A DNA stretch of 64,000 nt, taken from contig JBNAIG010000019.1 of the NCBI GenBank assembly GCA_050031985.1, forward strand, positions 186,001-250,000, written 5' to 3'. This document shows, one piece after another, positions 42,433-50,720 of this stretch. The notes beneath the pieces were generated by a model. It ran no database searches. It was not told the DNA's origin and saw only the letters and a program-made list of their open reading frames with translations. The translations under genes and the position numbers were made by a program. Position 1 is the stretch's first letter, and every line of letters starts with the position of its first letter. Source of the stretch: SZUA-368 sp028533045. GTDB taxonomy: Bacteria > Spirochaetota > Spirochaetia > DSM-2461.

Positions 42433-42885
42433 TTAAACCTTGAAGGAGGCGCTGTTTTCTTCAAAGTTTATCATCCAGTTTATCCCGAATCTATCGGTGA
42501 ACATACCAAAATAGGCGCCCCAGAAGGTGGTTTCCAGAGGCATTGTCACTGTGCCGCCCTTTGAAAGTTCCTTAAAAAGGCGGTCCGTTTCTTCCCGGCT
42601 GTCCGGTTCTATGTTTATGGTCACACTGTTGCCAAAGACGATCTCCTGTCCCATGAAATCGGGGGTGTCGGAGCCGTGAAGGATATGGCCTCCCGGTATT
42701 TTCAGGGCCATATGCATTATCAGTTCCTTTGCTTCTGCCGGGAGGGGAGGCATCCCTTCATCAAGCGGCATATCTCCATAGGGCGAGATATCTCCCACGT
42801 ATTCGCCGTGGAAGACGGTTTTATAGAAGGCGAAGGCTTCCCGTGTACAGTCTTTAAAATTCAGATAGGTGGATATTTTTGCCAT
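42433..42885 (-). CDS. VOC family (PhnB-like glyoxalase fold) protein
   Basis: 150 residues. TYLNFKDCTREAFAFYKTVF at the start, MHMALKIPGGHILHGSDTPD in the middle and TFWGAYFGMFTDRFGINWMI at the end are the pattern of PhnB-like VOC proteins ('3-demethylubiquinone methyltransferase-like' in older annotations). They are small dimeric enzymes or resistance proteins; the substrate is unknown and the older name is misleading. AGGAG precedes the ATG. It converges on galU with an eight-base gap. Confidence 0.88.
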   Translation of the reverse strand: MAKISTYLNFKDCTREAFAFYKTVFHGEYVGDISPYGDMPLDEGMPPLPAEAKELIMHMALKIPGGHILHGSDTPDFMGQEIVFGNSVTINIEPDSREETDRLFKELSKGGTVTMPLETTFWGAYFGMFTDRFGINWMINFEENSASFKV

Positions 42886-42942
42886 AGTAAATCTCCTAGC
42901 GGGTTTTACTTAAGCATAGGAAATCGCTTTGCCCGATTCCAG

Positions 42943-43635
42943 TTATAAGAGAGACTGAATTTCATCCAACCGGGCGATTTCATAGGTGGGGGAAACTTTC
43001 CCGTCATTCAGTGTTTCTCCCGGGTTGAACCAACAGCTGTCAATTCCAAAGGCTTCCGCTCCGGCCATGTCCGTTTTGAGGCTGTCCCCAATCATCAGGA
43101 CCTCTTCCTTTTTATAGTCGTAGGGGGCCATGGCCTTTTCGTAGTATTCGGCCATGGGCTTGTAGGCTCCCAGCTCCTGGGATATGGCTACGGTATCAAA
43201 GTATTTTTCCACTCCCGCCCGTTTGATGCGGGCGTACTGAACATCAGCCAGACCATTGGTGGCGAGAATCAGGATATAGTCTTTTTTTAGATATTCGAAA
43301 AAATCGAGAGTCCCTTCAATCAGGAAATCTCCCTTGCAGAGCTGGCTTAAATAGAATTCACCCATCTCTTGGGCGTTCATTTCGGGTTCTCCCACTTTCT
43401 GTAGGCCCGAATAAAGGCCTGTGAAACGTTGGTTGTTAATTTGATCTGAAGGAATCTGTCCGTCCTCGTAGAGGTTCCAGGCTTTGCGGTTTGAGTTGGC
43501 ATAGGTGCGGACAAAATAGTCCCTATCCTGCCAGTTCGCTCGGTCCATAAGCTTGTTAAGGGCCTTGTGTTCGGTTTTTTCAAAATCCAGAAAGGTACCG
43601 TCTGCGTCTATTAATAAGTATTTATACCGATTCAT
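42943..43635 (-). CDS. HAD family phosphatase, YjjG-like
   Basis: 230 residues. HAD motif I LLIDADGTFLDFE, motif II LATNGLADVQ, motif III GAYKPMAEYYEKAM and motif IV MIGDSLKTDMAGA are all present. The wording matches the YjjG (pyrimidine 5'-nucleotidase) group, so it may clean up noncanonical nucleotides. Start codon at 43635 has no clear ribosome site; a 12-base inverted repeat begins five bases upstream and may control it. Confidence 0.92.
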   Translation of the reverse strand: MNRYKYLLIDADGTFLDFEKTEHKALNKLMDRANWQDRDYFVRTYANSNRKAWNLYEDGQIPSDQINNQRFTGLYSGLQKVGEPEMNAQEMGEFYLSQLCKGDFLIEGTLDFFEYLKKDYILILATNGLADVQYARIKRAGVEKYFDTVAISQELGAYKPMAEYYEKAMAPYDYKKEEVLMIGDSLKTDMAGAEAFGIDSCWFNPGETLNDGKVSPTYEIARLDEIQSLL

Positions 43636-43639
43636 GAAG

Positions 43640-43680
43640 CCAATTTAGCTTAAACCATCTGTGGATTCAAGCTAAATTGG
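43640..43680. promoter_or_regulatory. 12-base perfect inverted repeat between divergent genes
   Basis: CCAATTTAGCTT (43640-43651) and AAGCTAAATTGG (43669-43680) are exact reverse complements with a 17-base loop. They sit directly before the HAD gene start and 98 bases before the LysM lipoprotein gene. Either a regulator site or a hairpin in the HAD leader that hides its translation start. Confidence 0.55.
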
Positions 43681-43777
43681 TCAGTTTTTCTTTAAATATT
43701 TATTCATTTCTCTCCAAAAAAAAGCGAATTGTTTGACGGTTTTTTCTCTTCGTGCTACATTGTAGGAGGAGTGTGCC

Positions 43778-45145
43778 ATGAAGAATGTCTTTTATGCTTT
43801 TTTAATATTTACGGCTGTGCTTTTTCTTTTTGCCGGATGCGGTTCCGAACCGGAAGTAACCGAGGAACCTACGGAAGAACCTGCCGAAGTAACCCCTGAA
43901 GATCCCACTCTTAGTGTGACTGAAGATCTCTCCTTTTTAGATGATGCCGATGCGGCTCTGCTTAGAGCAGGCGAAGCGGGTGCCTCCGAATTCCACCCGG
44001 AACGATTCAACGATCTGGTCCTGGAACTTGAAGAGATTAAAACTCTGGCCGAGACCGACCCGGAAGCGGCCAAAGAGCAGAGCGATGCTTTCATAGCCAA
44101 GGCCAATGAACTTTACAGTGATTCCCTGGCTTCTGCCAAAGAGTATTTTACCGAACAGATGGATAAAATGGACGAAGCTCTTCTGGCTCTCGAAGCGGAT
44201 AAGTACGCTCCCAAATCCTGGGCGCTTACCGTTATTATGCGGGAAGATACGGAGAAGAAGTTCGAGTCCGGAGATTTTGCGGACGCCCAGTTTGCCTACC
44301 GGGAAACAATGACGGCCAAGCAGAGCCTCAAAGACGGGGTGGAAAACAATATTGCCTGGATTGAAATCCTGATTCGCGATACGGAAATGTATCTGGCCGA
44401 TGCGGAAGAGCTGGAAGCTTTTCTCTGGGCCGAAGAAGAACTGGACCAGGCCGATACCCTCCTGGAGGACGGGAGAGTGAAGTTTGCCGCCTACGATATG
44501 AAGGGTTCCGAAGCGTCCCTGCTGCAGGCCAAAGTCCTGGCCCGTCAGATTGCCGAAGGGGGCGGACGAATGCAGCAGATTAACGAGACCGACTCCCTTA
44601 TGGTTGATGTTATGGAAGCCATCGAAAAGGCCTCCCGCATGACTATTGTGGATGAAGAGGGAAACATCATCGATCCCGATCCCTGGGACGGAGACGAATA
44701 TCTTGAAGAGAATCCCCTGGCCGAGCTGGAAAATGACGTGGAAGTGGAAGAGGAAGAAAGTAATCTCCAGGACTACACCCCCGTGGATGGAACAACCGGC
44801 GTAATGGGTGAGGACGAAGAGGAAGATACAAGCTATCTTCTTACAGCTCAGAAGCTGTGGGAAAAGGGTGTGGAAGCACGAAATGCAGAAAGCCTTGAAC
44901 TGGCCAACGAGTACTTCCACCAGGCCCGGATATTTGTCGAAGCTTACCAGAGCAACGCGGTGAGCGACTTTTATACTGTTGTAAGACGGGATGTGGATAC
45001 GGACTGTCTCTGGAGAATCTCCGAGTACGATTCCATCTACGGCAATCCCTATCTCTGGCCCAAGATCTGGAGACGAAACAAGAAACTTATCCAGAACCCG
45101 GACCTTATTTTCCCCGGTCAGGTTCTGATTATTCCCCCTAAATGA
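43778..45145 (+). CDS. LysM-domain lipoprotein with helical coiled region
   Basis: 455 residues, lipobox FAGC (Cys21), then an acidic Glu/Pro/Thr linker and about 230 residues of charged helices (LEEIKTLAETDPEAAKEQSDA and on) with an acidic patch near 300-350. Residues about 395-455 are a LysM peptidoglycan-binding module: SDFYTVVRRDVDTDCLWRIS...LIFPGQVLIIP. So it probably links an envelope membrane to peptidoglycan. AGGAGGA lies before the ATG. TTGACG-17-TACATT (43733-43761) looks like a promoter but its start would fall inside the ribosome site. The gene overlaps the radical SAM gene by four bases (ATGA), so they are co-translated. Confidence 0.9.
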   Translation: MKNVFYAFLIFTAVLFLFAGCGSEPEVTEEPTEEPAEVTPEDPTLSVTEDLSFLDDADAALLRAGEAGASEFHPERFNDLVLELEEIKTLAETDPEAAKEQSDAFIAKANELYSDSLASAKEYFTEQMDKMDEALLALEADKYAPKSWALTVIMREDTEKKFESGDFADAQFAYRETMTAKQSLKDGVENNIAWIEILIRDTEMYLADAEELEAFLWAEEELDQADTLLEDGRVKFAAYDMKGSEASLLQAKVLARQIAEGGGRMQQINETDSLMVDVMEAIEKASRMTIVDEEGNIIDPDPWDGDEYLEENPLAELENDVEVEEEESNLQDYTPVDGTTGVMGEDEEEDTSYLLTAQKLWEKGVEARNAESLELANEYFHQARIFVEAYQSNAVSDFYTVVRRDVDTDCLWRISEYDSIYGNPYLWPKIWRRNKKLIQNPDLIFPGQVLIIPPK

Positions 45146-46668
45146 GAGTTGTCCTAGTACAACCTTCCCTAGAAGATTTCTATGCAACCCCCCATCGCCT
45201 CTCGGCCCTGGGGGGCTTTTCTATTAAGGCCCTTTTGGAAAAACAGGGGCACTCGGTAGAGTTGATTAACTTTCCTCTCATGGGGAAGAAACCCCGAAAA
45301 ACGGCTCTGCCCGATTATGCTTCCCATCTAACACCCTATCTTTTGGAAGAGAAAGGGCCAGTCTCTTACTTTACCGATTGGTGTCGTTGGGGGCCCGATC
45401 CCAACGCTTCCGCCCGGATTATTCTGGATAAATCTCCCGATCTCGTTCTTGTTTCTCTTTTTGCCTACGCTTACGGAGAGGAGGCTCTTGCCCTGGGGCG
45501 GGCCATTAAGGAGTTGAGTCGTCCCGGGCAAATCCTCCCGATTGTGGTAGGCGGGGCAGGTGTGACTGTTCGCCCGGAGTATTTTACCGCCGAACCTTCT
45601 CTGGATCTTATTCTGGCGGGAGAGGGGGAGGTGCTTTTTTCCGATTATACCCTGGAAGATATAAGGGCTTTGGCTCTGGGGCCAACAAGGCTTATTCGCG
45701 GCGAACGTTATTGTGAGGCAGGGGAGATGATACCTCTTTTTTCTTCCACAAGCCGGGGGAGAAATCATGTTCAGGTCGCGACTCTTTTATCCCGGGGATG
45801 CCCTCGGGGGTGCCGTTTTTGCTCTAATCACCTGACCCAGGGAAAGAGAATGCGCCGCATAGAGCCGGCGCAGGTGGAGGAGGCCTTTTGTCGCTTTTTA
45901 AGGCAAGCTGAACTGGACCGGAATAATAAGCTGACTTTGGACCTGGAAGACGATAATCTGCTCATGAATAAAAACTACTTCCGCGATGTCCTGGAGAGAC
46001 TTAACCGGGTCTGGTGTGATGAGGGACGGAATGGGGAAGACCTTTTCTTTACTGCCGAAAATGGAATGGATTACGAATTGCTTGACCGGGATTTGTTGGT
46101 TGAACTTTGTCGCAAGGGATTCCGTCAATTTAACTTTTCCCTGGCTTCGGCCAATCCCCAACTGGCGGAACGGGAAAACCGCTTCTACAGGCCTGATGCT
46201 CTGGCGGAGCACTTGGCCTTTTTGAAGGAAAAGGAGATCCCTTCTGTGACCTATTTTATCAGCGGGCTAGCCGGGGACAGCCGGGTAAGTACGGCCGAAG
46301 CGTTATCTTTTTTGGCGAGCCTTCCCACGACATTGGGGATTTCCCTTTTCTATGCCGTTCCCGGGCTGCCCGGTTTTGATGGTCACGATCCTCTTGGAGG
46401 AAATCCGGCCGGGATGTGTCGGGGAAGCCTGGCCTATCCCTGGAACGGGACACTCTCTACGGAATCGCTCATTACGGCCTTTCGCCTTTCCCGTCTTATA
46501 AATCTTTTAAAGGATAGGAGTCAGGCTGCCTTCCATGAAGACTTGATAGCTTCCATCTTCCGGGATAATCGGCTTTACACTTACGACCGGCACAAAAAAA
46601 AGATCCCCGTGGTTCATCAGGACGGGGATCTTGTCAAAGACGTTTTAAATAGTATTACTTTTCGGTAA
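45142..46668 (+). CDS. B12-binding-domain radical SAM protein
   Basis: 508 residues. Residues 1-180 form a cobalamin-binding-like domain (MRVVLVQPSLEDF, LVLVSLFAYAYGEEAL, VVGGAGVTVRPEYF). The radical SAM cluster is CPRGCRFC with Cys220, Cys224 and Cys227. The class is that of methyltransferases and rearranging enzymes acting on lipids, hopanoids or natural products; the reaction is unknown. It is translationally coupled to the LysM lipoprotein, which hints at an envelope component as target. The 3' end of the coding region contains a terminator for the opposite-strand lipoprotein operon. Confidence 0.9.
   Translation: MRVVLVQPSLEDFYATPHRLSALGGFSIKALLEKQGHSVELINFPLMGKKPRKTALPDYASHLTPYLLEEKGPVSYFTDWCRWGPDPNASARIILDKSPDLVLVSLFAYAYGEEALALGRAIKELSRPGQILPIVVGGAGVTVRPEYFTAEPSLDLILAGEGEVLFSDYTLEDIRALALGPTRLIRGERYCEAGEMIPLFSSTSRGRNHVQVATLLSRGCPRGCRFCSNHLTQGKRMRRIEPAQVEEAFCRFLRQAELDRNNKLTLDLEDDNLLMNKNYFRDVLERLNRVWCDEGRNGEDLFFTAENGMDYELLDRDLLVELCRKGFRQFNFSLASANPQLAERENRFYRPDALAEHLAFLKEKEIPSVTYFISGLAGDSRVSTAEALSFLASLPTTLGISLFYAVPGLPGFDGHDPLGGNPAGMCRGSLAYPWNGTLSTESLITAFRLSRLINLLKDRSQAAFHEDLIASIFRDNRLYTYDRHKKKIPVVHQDGDLVKDVLNSITFR
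46594..46632 (-). terminator. Terminator of the lipoprotein operon, inside the radical SAM gene
   Basis: Read on the minus strand, AAGATCCCCGT (46622-46632) pairs perfectly over 11 bases with ACGGGGATCTT (46600-46610), followed by eight T (46594-46601). This is a strong intrinsic terminator for the LPP20 operon 23 bases past its stop, embedded antisense in the last codons of the radical SAM gene. Confidence 0.85.
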
Positions 46669-47707
46669 AACTATTCAGGTAGGAGTTGAACTGTTTTTCA
46701 AACTCCTTGTTAATAACCTTCTTTACATCCGTATTGACCCTCGACAGGGCGGCCGAATCGGAAGTAGAGGCGGAAGTGCCGCTTTCGTTCACCGCGATGA
46801 TAACCTTGTCCGATTCATCGACCACATCAATAACCAGATACCATTTATAGTTTTTATAGTCGTTGGCCCGTTCAATTTTCTCGGAACGTACCGAACCGGC
46901 TACGGCGATATCCCCGTCCGGTCCCACAGAAAAACCCATCTCCGTGAGAGTTTCCGCCAGGGCAGCCTGCGCCTTGCCTTCGTCGTCCCCGGTAAATTCC
47001 ATTCTGAATGACATGTCATCGGAGGCATCGCTTCGGGCGGATTTGATTTCGTTCAGGTCATAGTTTGATCCCGCCAGTCGGGCCGATGCGGGTGAGATGA
47101 TTTCCAACTGTTCCCTCATGACTTCATTGGCCATGGCAATAACATAGGCCGAATCGTAGTAGGCATAACGGGCCAGCTTTGAGACTGCCCGGTCTCCATC
47201 GCTTTTAAGTCGGTTTAAAACCTGGGACTGTTCGTTCATTCGGCTTCGATAGAGTTCGGCTGTTTCCTGGCGATTTAAATAGGCCACAACGATAACTTTG
47301 CCCATGCTGTTTGTCCAGGATTCCCCGTATTTCAGGTTCATCAAGGTCTGGTCGCTTAGTTGGGAAATTTTATCTGTTACGGAAGTCTCTTCCGAGCTGC
47401 CGGAGAAGGCCCCGCCGGTCCGCATTTCCACAAAACGGCTTTCCACAGTGCTGTCCACCATGATTCGGCTCTCAAAGATAAGGGACATGTTCGAGGCCGC
47501 CTTGGCCTGGGCCTGTGACAGGGAGTCCCCCTCGCCCAGAACCGCCAAATAGTCATCCTCCGTGTAGGCCGAATAAACATCACTCACCCAATCGGGCTGT
47601 TTTCCCGAATTTCGAGAGGACGATGAGGGGCTGCTCGAAGGGGATGACGTACAGCCTGTCAGAACAATCAGAATTATCAGGGCCCAAAATACACCCGCTT
47701 TTTTCAT
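46655..47707 (-). CDS. LPP20-like lipoprotein
   Basis: 350 residues, lipobox LTGC (Cys19), a Ser-rich linker, then an LPP20 domain (QPDWVSDVYSAYTEDDYLAV, LSQAQAKAASNMSLIFESRI, MVDSTVESRF...VVAYLNRQETAELYRSRM). The C-terminal half has a second fold (FTGDDEGKAQAALAETLTEMG...SVRSEKIERAN). LPP20 proteins are outer-membrane lipoproteins of unclear role, common in spirochaetes and epsilonproteobacteria. Third gene of an operon after LpoB-like and TPR-like lipoproteins, 14 bases behind the latter. Confidence 0.9.
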   Translation of the reverse strand: MKKAGVFWALIILIVLTGCTSSPSSSPSSSSRNSGKQPDWVSDVYSAYTEDDYLAVLGEGDSLSQAQAKAASNMSLIFESRIMVDSTVESRFVEMRTGGAFSGSSEETSVTDKISQLSDQTLMNLKYGESWTNSMGKVIVVAYLNRQETAELYRSRMNEQSQVLNRLKSDGDRAVSKLARYAYYDSAYVIAMANEVMREQLEIISPASARLAGSNYDLNEIKSARSDASDDMSFRMEFTGDDEGKAQAALAETLTEMGFSVGPDGDIAVAGSVRSEKIERANDYKNYKWYLVIDVVDESDKVIIAVNESGTSASTSDSAALSRVNTDVKKVINKEFEKQFNSYLNSFTEK

Positions 47708-47721
47708 GGTAAATACCTCAC

Positions 47722-49143
47722 TTAAAACATGTGAACCGATTCGAGAATCGAGTTATACCGATTGATCTCCCTCTCTCCCAGATTGTCTGTGAAGATGAGA
47801 GATCCCTTTCTATAGTATTCTATTCGGAAGTCGTAAATGCCCGGCTCCAGGTAGAACTCGCCGGTAAAAGCCTTGGCCGGGAAGAAGTTGGAAATTCGGA
47901 GGTCCGCATTTTCCGTCGCGTCCACAGCCACATCGCTTGCCACGCCAACGGCCAATTTGAAGAGTTCCCCTCCCAGGCCTCCAATCTGATCGTCAATAAT
48001 ACTGTTGGTGGCGGACTGGCTTACCTCTTTGGCGATCCCCTTGGCTATGGCCCGGGTGACTGTCTTTCCCACTATGAGGGGCAGTTCTGCGGCAAAAGTG
48101 GCCTGGGCTACCAGTTGAATATTTTCCGTAAGTCCCAAGTCGCCCACAAGCTCGCCGTTTCCATAGACCTTAATCTGGTCCACACCCGAATCGCGTTCAA
48201 ACATTTTGGGAAATTGGAGCTTCATGTGGAAGCCGTAGCTCAAACCGGGAACAATAAAGCTGTCTATATCTGTTAGCTCTCGCAGGTAGTCCTCTTCTCC
48301 CTGATCCACTGTGGTGAAGTGGAGCTGGTGGGCTGTGGAATCGATGTAGTAGGTCACCGACTTTTTGCCGGGAGACTGGCCCGTAAAGGCAAGAACATTA
48401 ACCGGTATGGCCGTTCCTTCTGCCGGTCTGGCATCAGGGGCCTGGACGACAGGGAAGGGGTAGAGAAGGGGCTGACTTAAAAAGGATTTATCAAAATACT
48501 CCCGGTCAATCCGGGCGTCGTCATAATCGCCCATGGCCCTGTAGAGAATCACCCCCAAGTAGCGCGCCAGGGCGTTGTTGTGAAATTCGTTGGTAATCTT
48601 GTCCAGTTCTACCTGTTGTTCTTCCCCGCTCCGACTGTATTCCCCGTAGAGAGCGTCGTATTTGTCCTGAAGGAGCTGCATTTTGTTGTTGAGCCTTCTT
48701 ACTTCGACCAAGGCGCTCTCTGTGTCTCCCAGTGCAATGTAGTTGAGGGCCTTAAAAACGTTCAGGTAGAGATCTTCATAAATCTCTCCGTCGTAGTCAC
48801 GGGCGTTGTCATTGAGCACTCCCGAGCCAATCGATTTGGAAATGCTGTTGGTGTAGAGCTCTTCTATGGCATATTCCGCTTCTGTCAGAGCCGTATTGCT
48901 CTCTTCGTATCGTCCGGCGTAGTGGTAGAGCATGCCCACATCCAGATAGTAGAGAACCCGGTCCTTTTCTTTGTAAGCCGTACCTTTCACATCTTCAATC
49001 GTCATGGCGGCGGCATTGTAGTTGCGTTGTTTGACATAGGCTTCCGCTTCCACGTACTGTTTTTGTGATGTATTGGTACTGGAGCAGGAAACCAGAAGGA
49101 GAATGAGGATGAAAGGGGCCGTCTTTTTGAGAAGACCTACCAT
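47722..49143 (-). CDS. COG3014-type TPR lipoprotein
   Basis: 473 residues with lipobox LVSC (Cys20). Residues 30-200 look like TPR helices (YVKQRNYNAAAMTIEDVKG, YHYAGRYEESNTALTEAEYA, LNYIALGDTESALVEVRRLN); the rest includes a beta-rich part and ends RYNSILESVHMF. This is the COG3014 family, which recurs beside LpoB-like genes. It may serve as scaffold for the penicillin-binding-protein activator. Seven bases overlap the LpoB-like gene, showing translational coupling. Confidence 0.85.
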   Translation of the reverse strand: MVGLLKKTAPFILILLLVSCSSTNTSQKQYVEAEAYVKQRNYNAAAMTIEDVKGTAYKEKDRVLYYLDVGMLYHYAGRYEESNTALTEAEYAIEELYTNSISKSIGSGVLNDNARDYDGEIYEDLYLNVFKALNYIALGDTESALVEVRRLNNKMQLLQDKYDALYGEYSRSGEEQQVELDKITNEFHNNALARYLGVILYRAMGDYDDARIDREYFDKSFLSQPLLYPFPVVQAPDARPAEGTAIPVNVLAFTGQSPGKKSVTYYIDSTAHQLHFTTVDQGEEDYLRELTDIDSFIVPGLSYGFHMKLQFPKMFERDSGVDQIKVYGNGELVGDLGLTENIQLVAQATFAAELPLIVGKTVTRAIAKGIAKEVSQSATNSIIDDQIGGLGGELFKLAVGVASDVAVDATENADLRISNFFPAKAFTGEFYLEPGIYDFRIEYYRKGSLIFTDNLGEREINRYNSILESVHMF

Positions 49144-49745
49144 GAGTTTTTAGACCGTTCGATGTATTTCTTAATATCCTTGGAGTCGATCCAGACCTTT
49201 TGATTGGTCTCAATATCGAGCATTTCCATATCTACCGTGTAGAGGACCACTTTCTTGCCGTCCGCCGCATCGGTTTGTGAGGTGAAAACGCCGGAAAGCA
49301 TGTAGTCTGCCCCGGTTTCGGCTGCCAGGGCTGCCATGGTTTCTTCCGTGGCGTTACCCTGCTGGTCCAGTTTTTCTTCTCTTAACTGCAATCTTTCCTG
49401 TGAACTGGCTACAAAGGTGACTTCCCCGCTGTTGACCAGTTCTCTTTCTATATCCTTGGTAAAGGTCTGGGTTTCGATGTGTTCGGAGCTTCTGTTGCTA
49501 ATGTAGCCCACGATGACAACCGGATCTCTTCCTTCTTCTTCCCGGAATTTGCCAAGCCATCGTCCGTTTATGAGGCTATCTATCATTGTTTCTGCCACAA
49601 GGCGGGAGTCGGTATCGTTCCACCGTCCGCTTAAATCTATTGATTCGTCTGCGGCAATTCTGCTTACCGTAGTGGGCTCGCTGGTACAACTTCCCAGTAA
49701 AAGGGCTGCAGAGATAAGCAGCAGGGGGAGTAATCTTTTAAACAT
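49137..49745 (-). CDS. LpoB-like penicillin-binding protein activator lipoprotein
   Basis: 202 residues from ATG 49745, preceded by AAGGAG; a Met eight codons earlier has no site. Lipobox LGSC (Cys20). Fold pattern of LpoB: DLSGRWNDTDSRLVAETMID, RDPVVIVGYISNRSSEHIET, FTKDIERELVNSGEV, and TGADYMLSGVFTSQTDA. LpoB stimulates peptidoglycan synthases from the outer membrane. Here no PBP gene is adjacent. The operon (LpoB-like, COG3014-like, LPP20-like) has a good promoter upstream and a strong terminator at the end. Confidence 0.88.
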   Translation of the reverse strand: MFKRLLPLLLISAALLLGSCTSEPTTVSRIAADESIDLSGRWNDTDSRLVAETMIDSLINGRWLGKFREEEGRDPVVIVGYISNRSSEHIETQTFTKDIERELVNSGEVTFVASSQERLQLREEKLDQQGNATEETMAALAAETGADYMLSGVFTSQTDAADGKKVVLYTVDMEMLDIETNQKVWIDSKDIKKYIERSKNSW

Positions 49746-49781
49746 GGCAAATCTCCTTGGTTCATGCATGATTATTTGAAT

Positions 49782-49810
49782 ATAATAATTCTACATCATT
49801 TTTATAACAA
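49782..49810 (-). promoter_or_regulatory. Promoter of the three-lipoprotein operon
   Basis: On the minus strand, TTGTTA (49805-49810), a 17-base spacer and TATTAT (49782-49787). Transcription would begin near 49775, giving a 30-base leader with AAGGAG. Confidence 0.7.
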
Positions 49811-49862
49811 TTGCGAAAGGTAAATTTGTTCTCCTTTCCTGTTTTTTTTCAAAAATCTTCCC

Positions 49863-49905
49863 TTGCGTTAGCTATTTTTCCCGTTTAGAATGGGTTTTGT
49901 ATAAT
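49863..49905 (+). promoter_or_regulatory. Promoter region of the YmdB-like gene
   Basis: TTGCGT (49863-49868), 17-base spacer, TAGAAT (49886-49891). A perfect TATAAT follows at 49900-49905 without a matched -35. Either could start the YmdB-like/RseC-like transcript. Confidence 0.55.
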
Positions 49906-49922
49906 TGAGAAAAGGCTGCTAA

Positions 49923-50720
49923 ATGAAAATACTGTTTATCGGAGATATTGTAGGCAAGGGCGGAATCTTTACCGTTAAAAACCTGCTTCCCGAACTAAAA
50001 AAAGAGAGGGGCATCGATTTTGTCATTGCCCATTGTAACGGAGCTACCGGGGGATTCGGCATGGGGCGGAATCATGCCATGTATCTTCATAAGCTGGGTA
50101 TTGATTGCCTGACGTCCGGCGAGTGCGTGTACTACAAAAAAGATATCATCCCTTTTATAGGAAAGTCCTTTTTCCTTCTTAAGCCGGCGAATCTTCCAAC
50201 GGGAACTCCCGGACGGGGCTGGTCCCACTTTACGGTAAAGGGGAAAAAAGTAGCCGTTGTCTCCATGATGGGGCAGAACGGTTACATGAAAATGCATACC
50301 AATAATCCCTTTACCTATATTCCCGATCTTGTGGAACGGGTTAAACAGCAGACCCCTCTTGTGATCTTTAACTTTAATGCCCTAACTACAGCGGAGAAAC
50401 AGACCATGCTCCATTTGATGGACGGGAAACTTGGGGCCGTTATCGGAAGCGGGGCCCGGGCCTTGACCGCCGACGGACGGGTAACGGAAAAGGGGACCGC
50501 CTTCATTACCGATGCGGGCCGTACGGGAAGTTTGCTCTCCGTAGCCGGTCTGAACCGGGACATTGAAATACGGAAGCATCTTACTCAAATCCCCGAACGC
50601 TCCTCCGATGCGAGCGAAGCCCTGGAATTACAGGGGGTTCTGATAGAACTTGACGATGATACGGGCAAAGCCGTATCTTTAGAAACGCTGCGAGTACCCT
50701 GCAGCAAGGAGATGGAATGA
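49923..50720 (+). CDS. YmdB-like protein with metal-binding residues replaced
   Basis: 265 residues with the YmdB/TIGR00282 framework: KILFIGDIVGKGG, LLKPANLPTGTPGRGW, GTAFITDAGRTG. YmdB is a two-metal phosphodiesterase of developmental and biofilm control. Here Asp8 stays, but the other sites are changed: the GEN motif reads CNG, GNHTWD reads GECVYY, DFHAEATSEK reads NFNALTTAEK, and GTHTH reads GSGAR. So nearly all metal ligands are lost and catalysis by the usual mechanism is not expected, yet the frame is intact and the conserved scaffold is kept. It overlaps the RseC-like gene by four bases. Likely a binding or regulatory protein derived from YmdB. Confidence 0.85.
   Translation: MKILFIGDIVGKGGIFTVKNLLPELKKERGIDFVIAHCNGATGGFGMGRNHAMYLHKLGIDCLTSGECVYYKKDIIPFIGKSFFLLKPANLPTGTPGRGWSHFTVKGKKVAVVSMMGQNGYMKMHTNNPFTYIPDLVERVKQQTPLVIFNFNALTTAEKQTMLHLMDGKLGAVIGSGARALTADGRVTEKGTAFITDAGRTGSLLSVAGLNRDIEIRKHLTQIPERSSDASEALELQGVLIELDDDTGKAVSLETLRVPCSKEME

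Noticed and set aside
43733..43761. TTGACG-17-TACATT as promoter of the LysM lipoprotein gene
   Set aside because: The predicted transcript start would be within the AGGAGGA ribosome site, so it was not listed as a promoter although the match is fair.
43937..45187. A 416-codon open frame on the minus strand opposite the LysM lipoprotein gene
   Set aside because: It arises because the Glu-rich coding strand rarely gives stops in that antisense frame; the plus-strand gene has a signal peptide, lipobox, LysM domain and ribosome site, and the antisense product has no recognisable domain.
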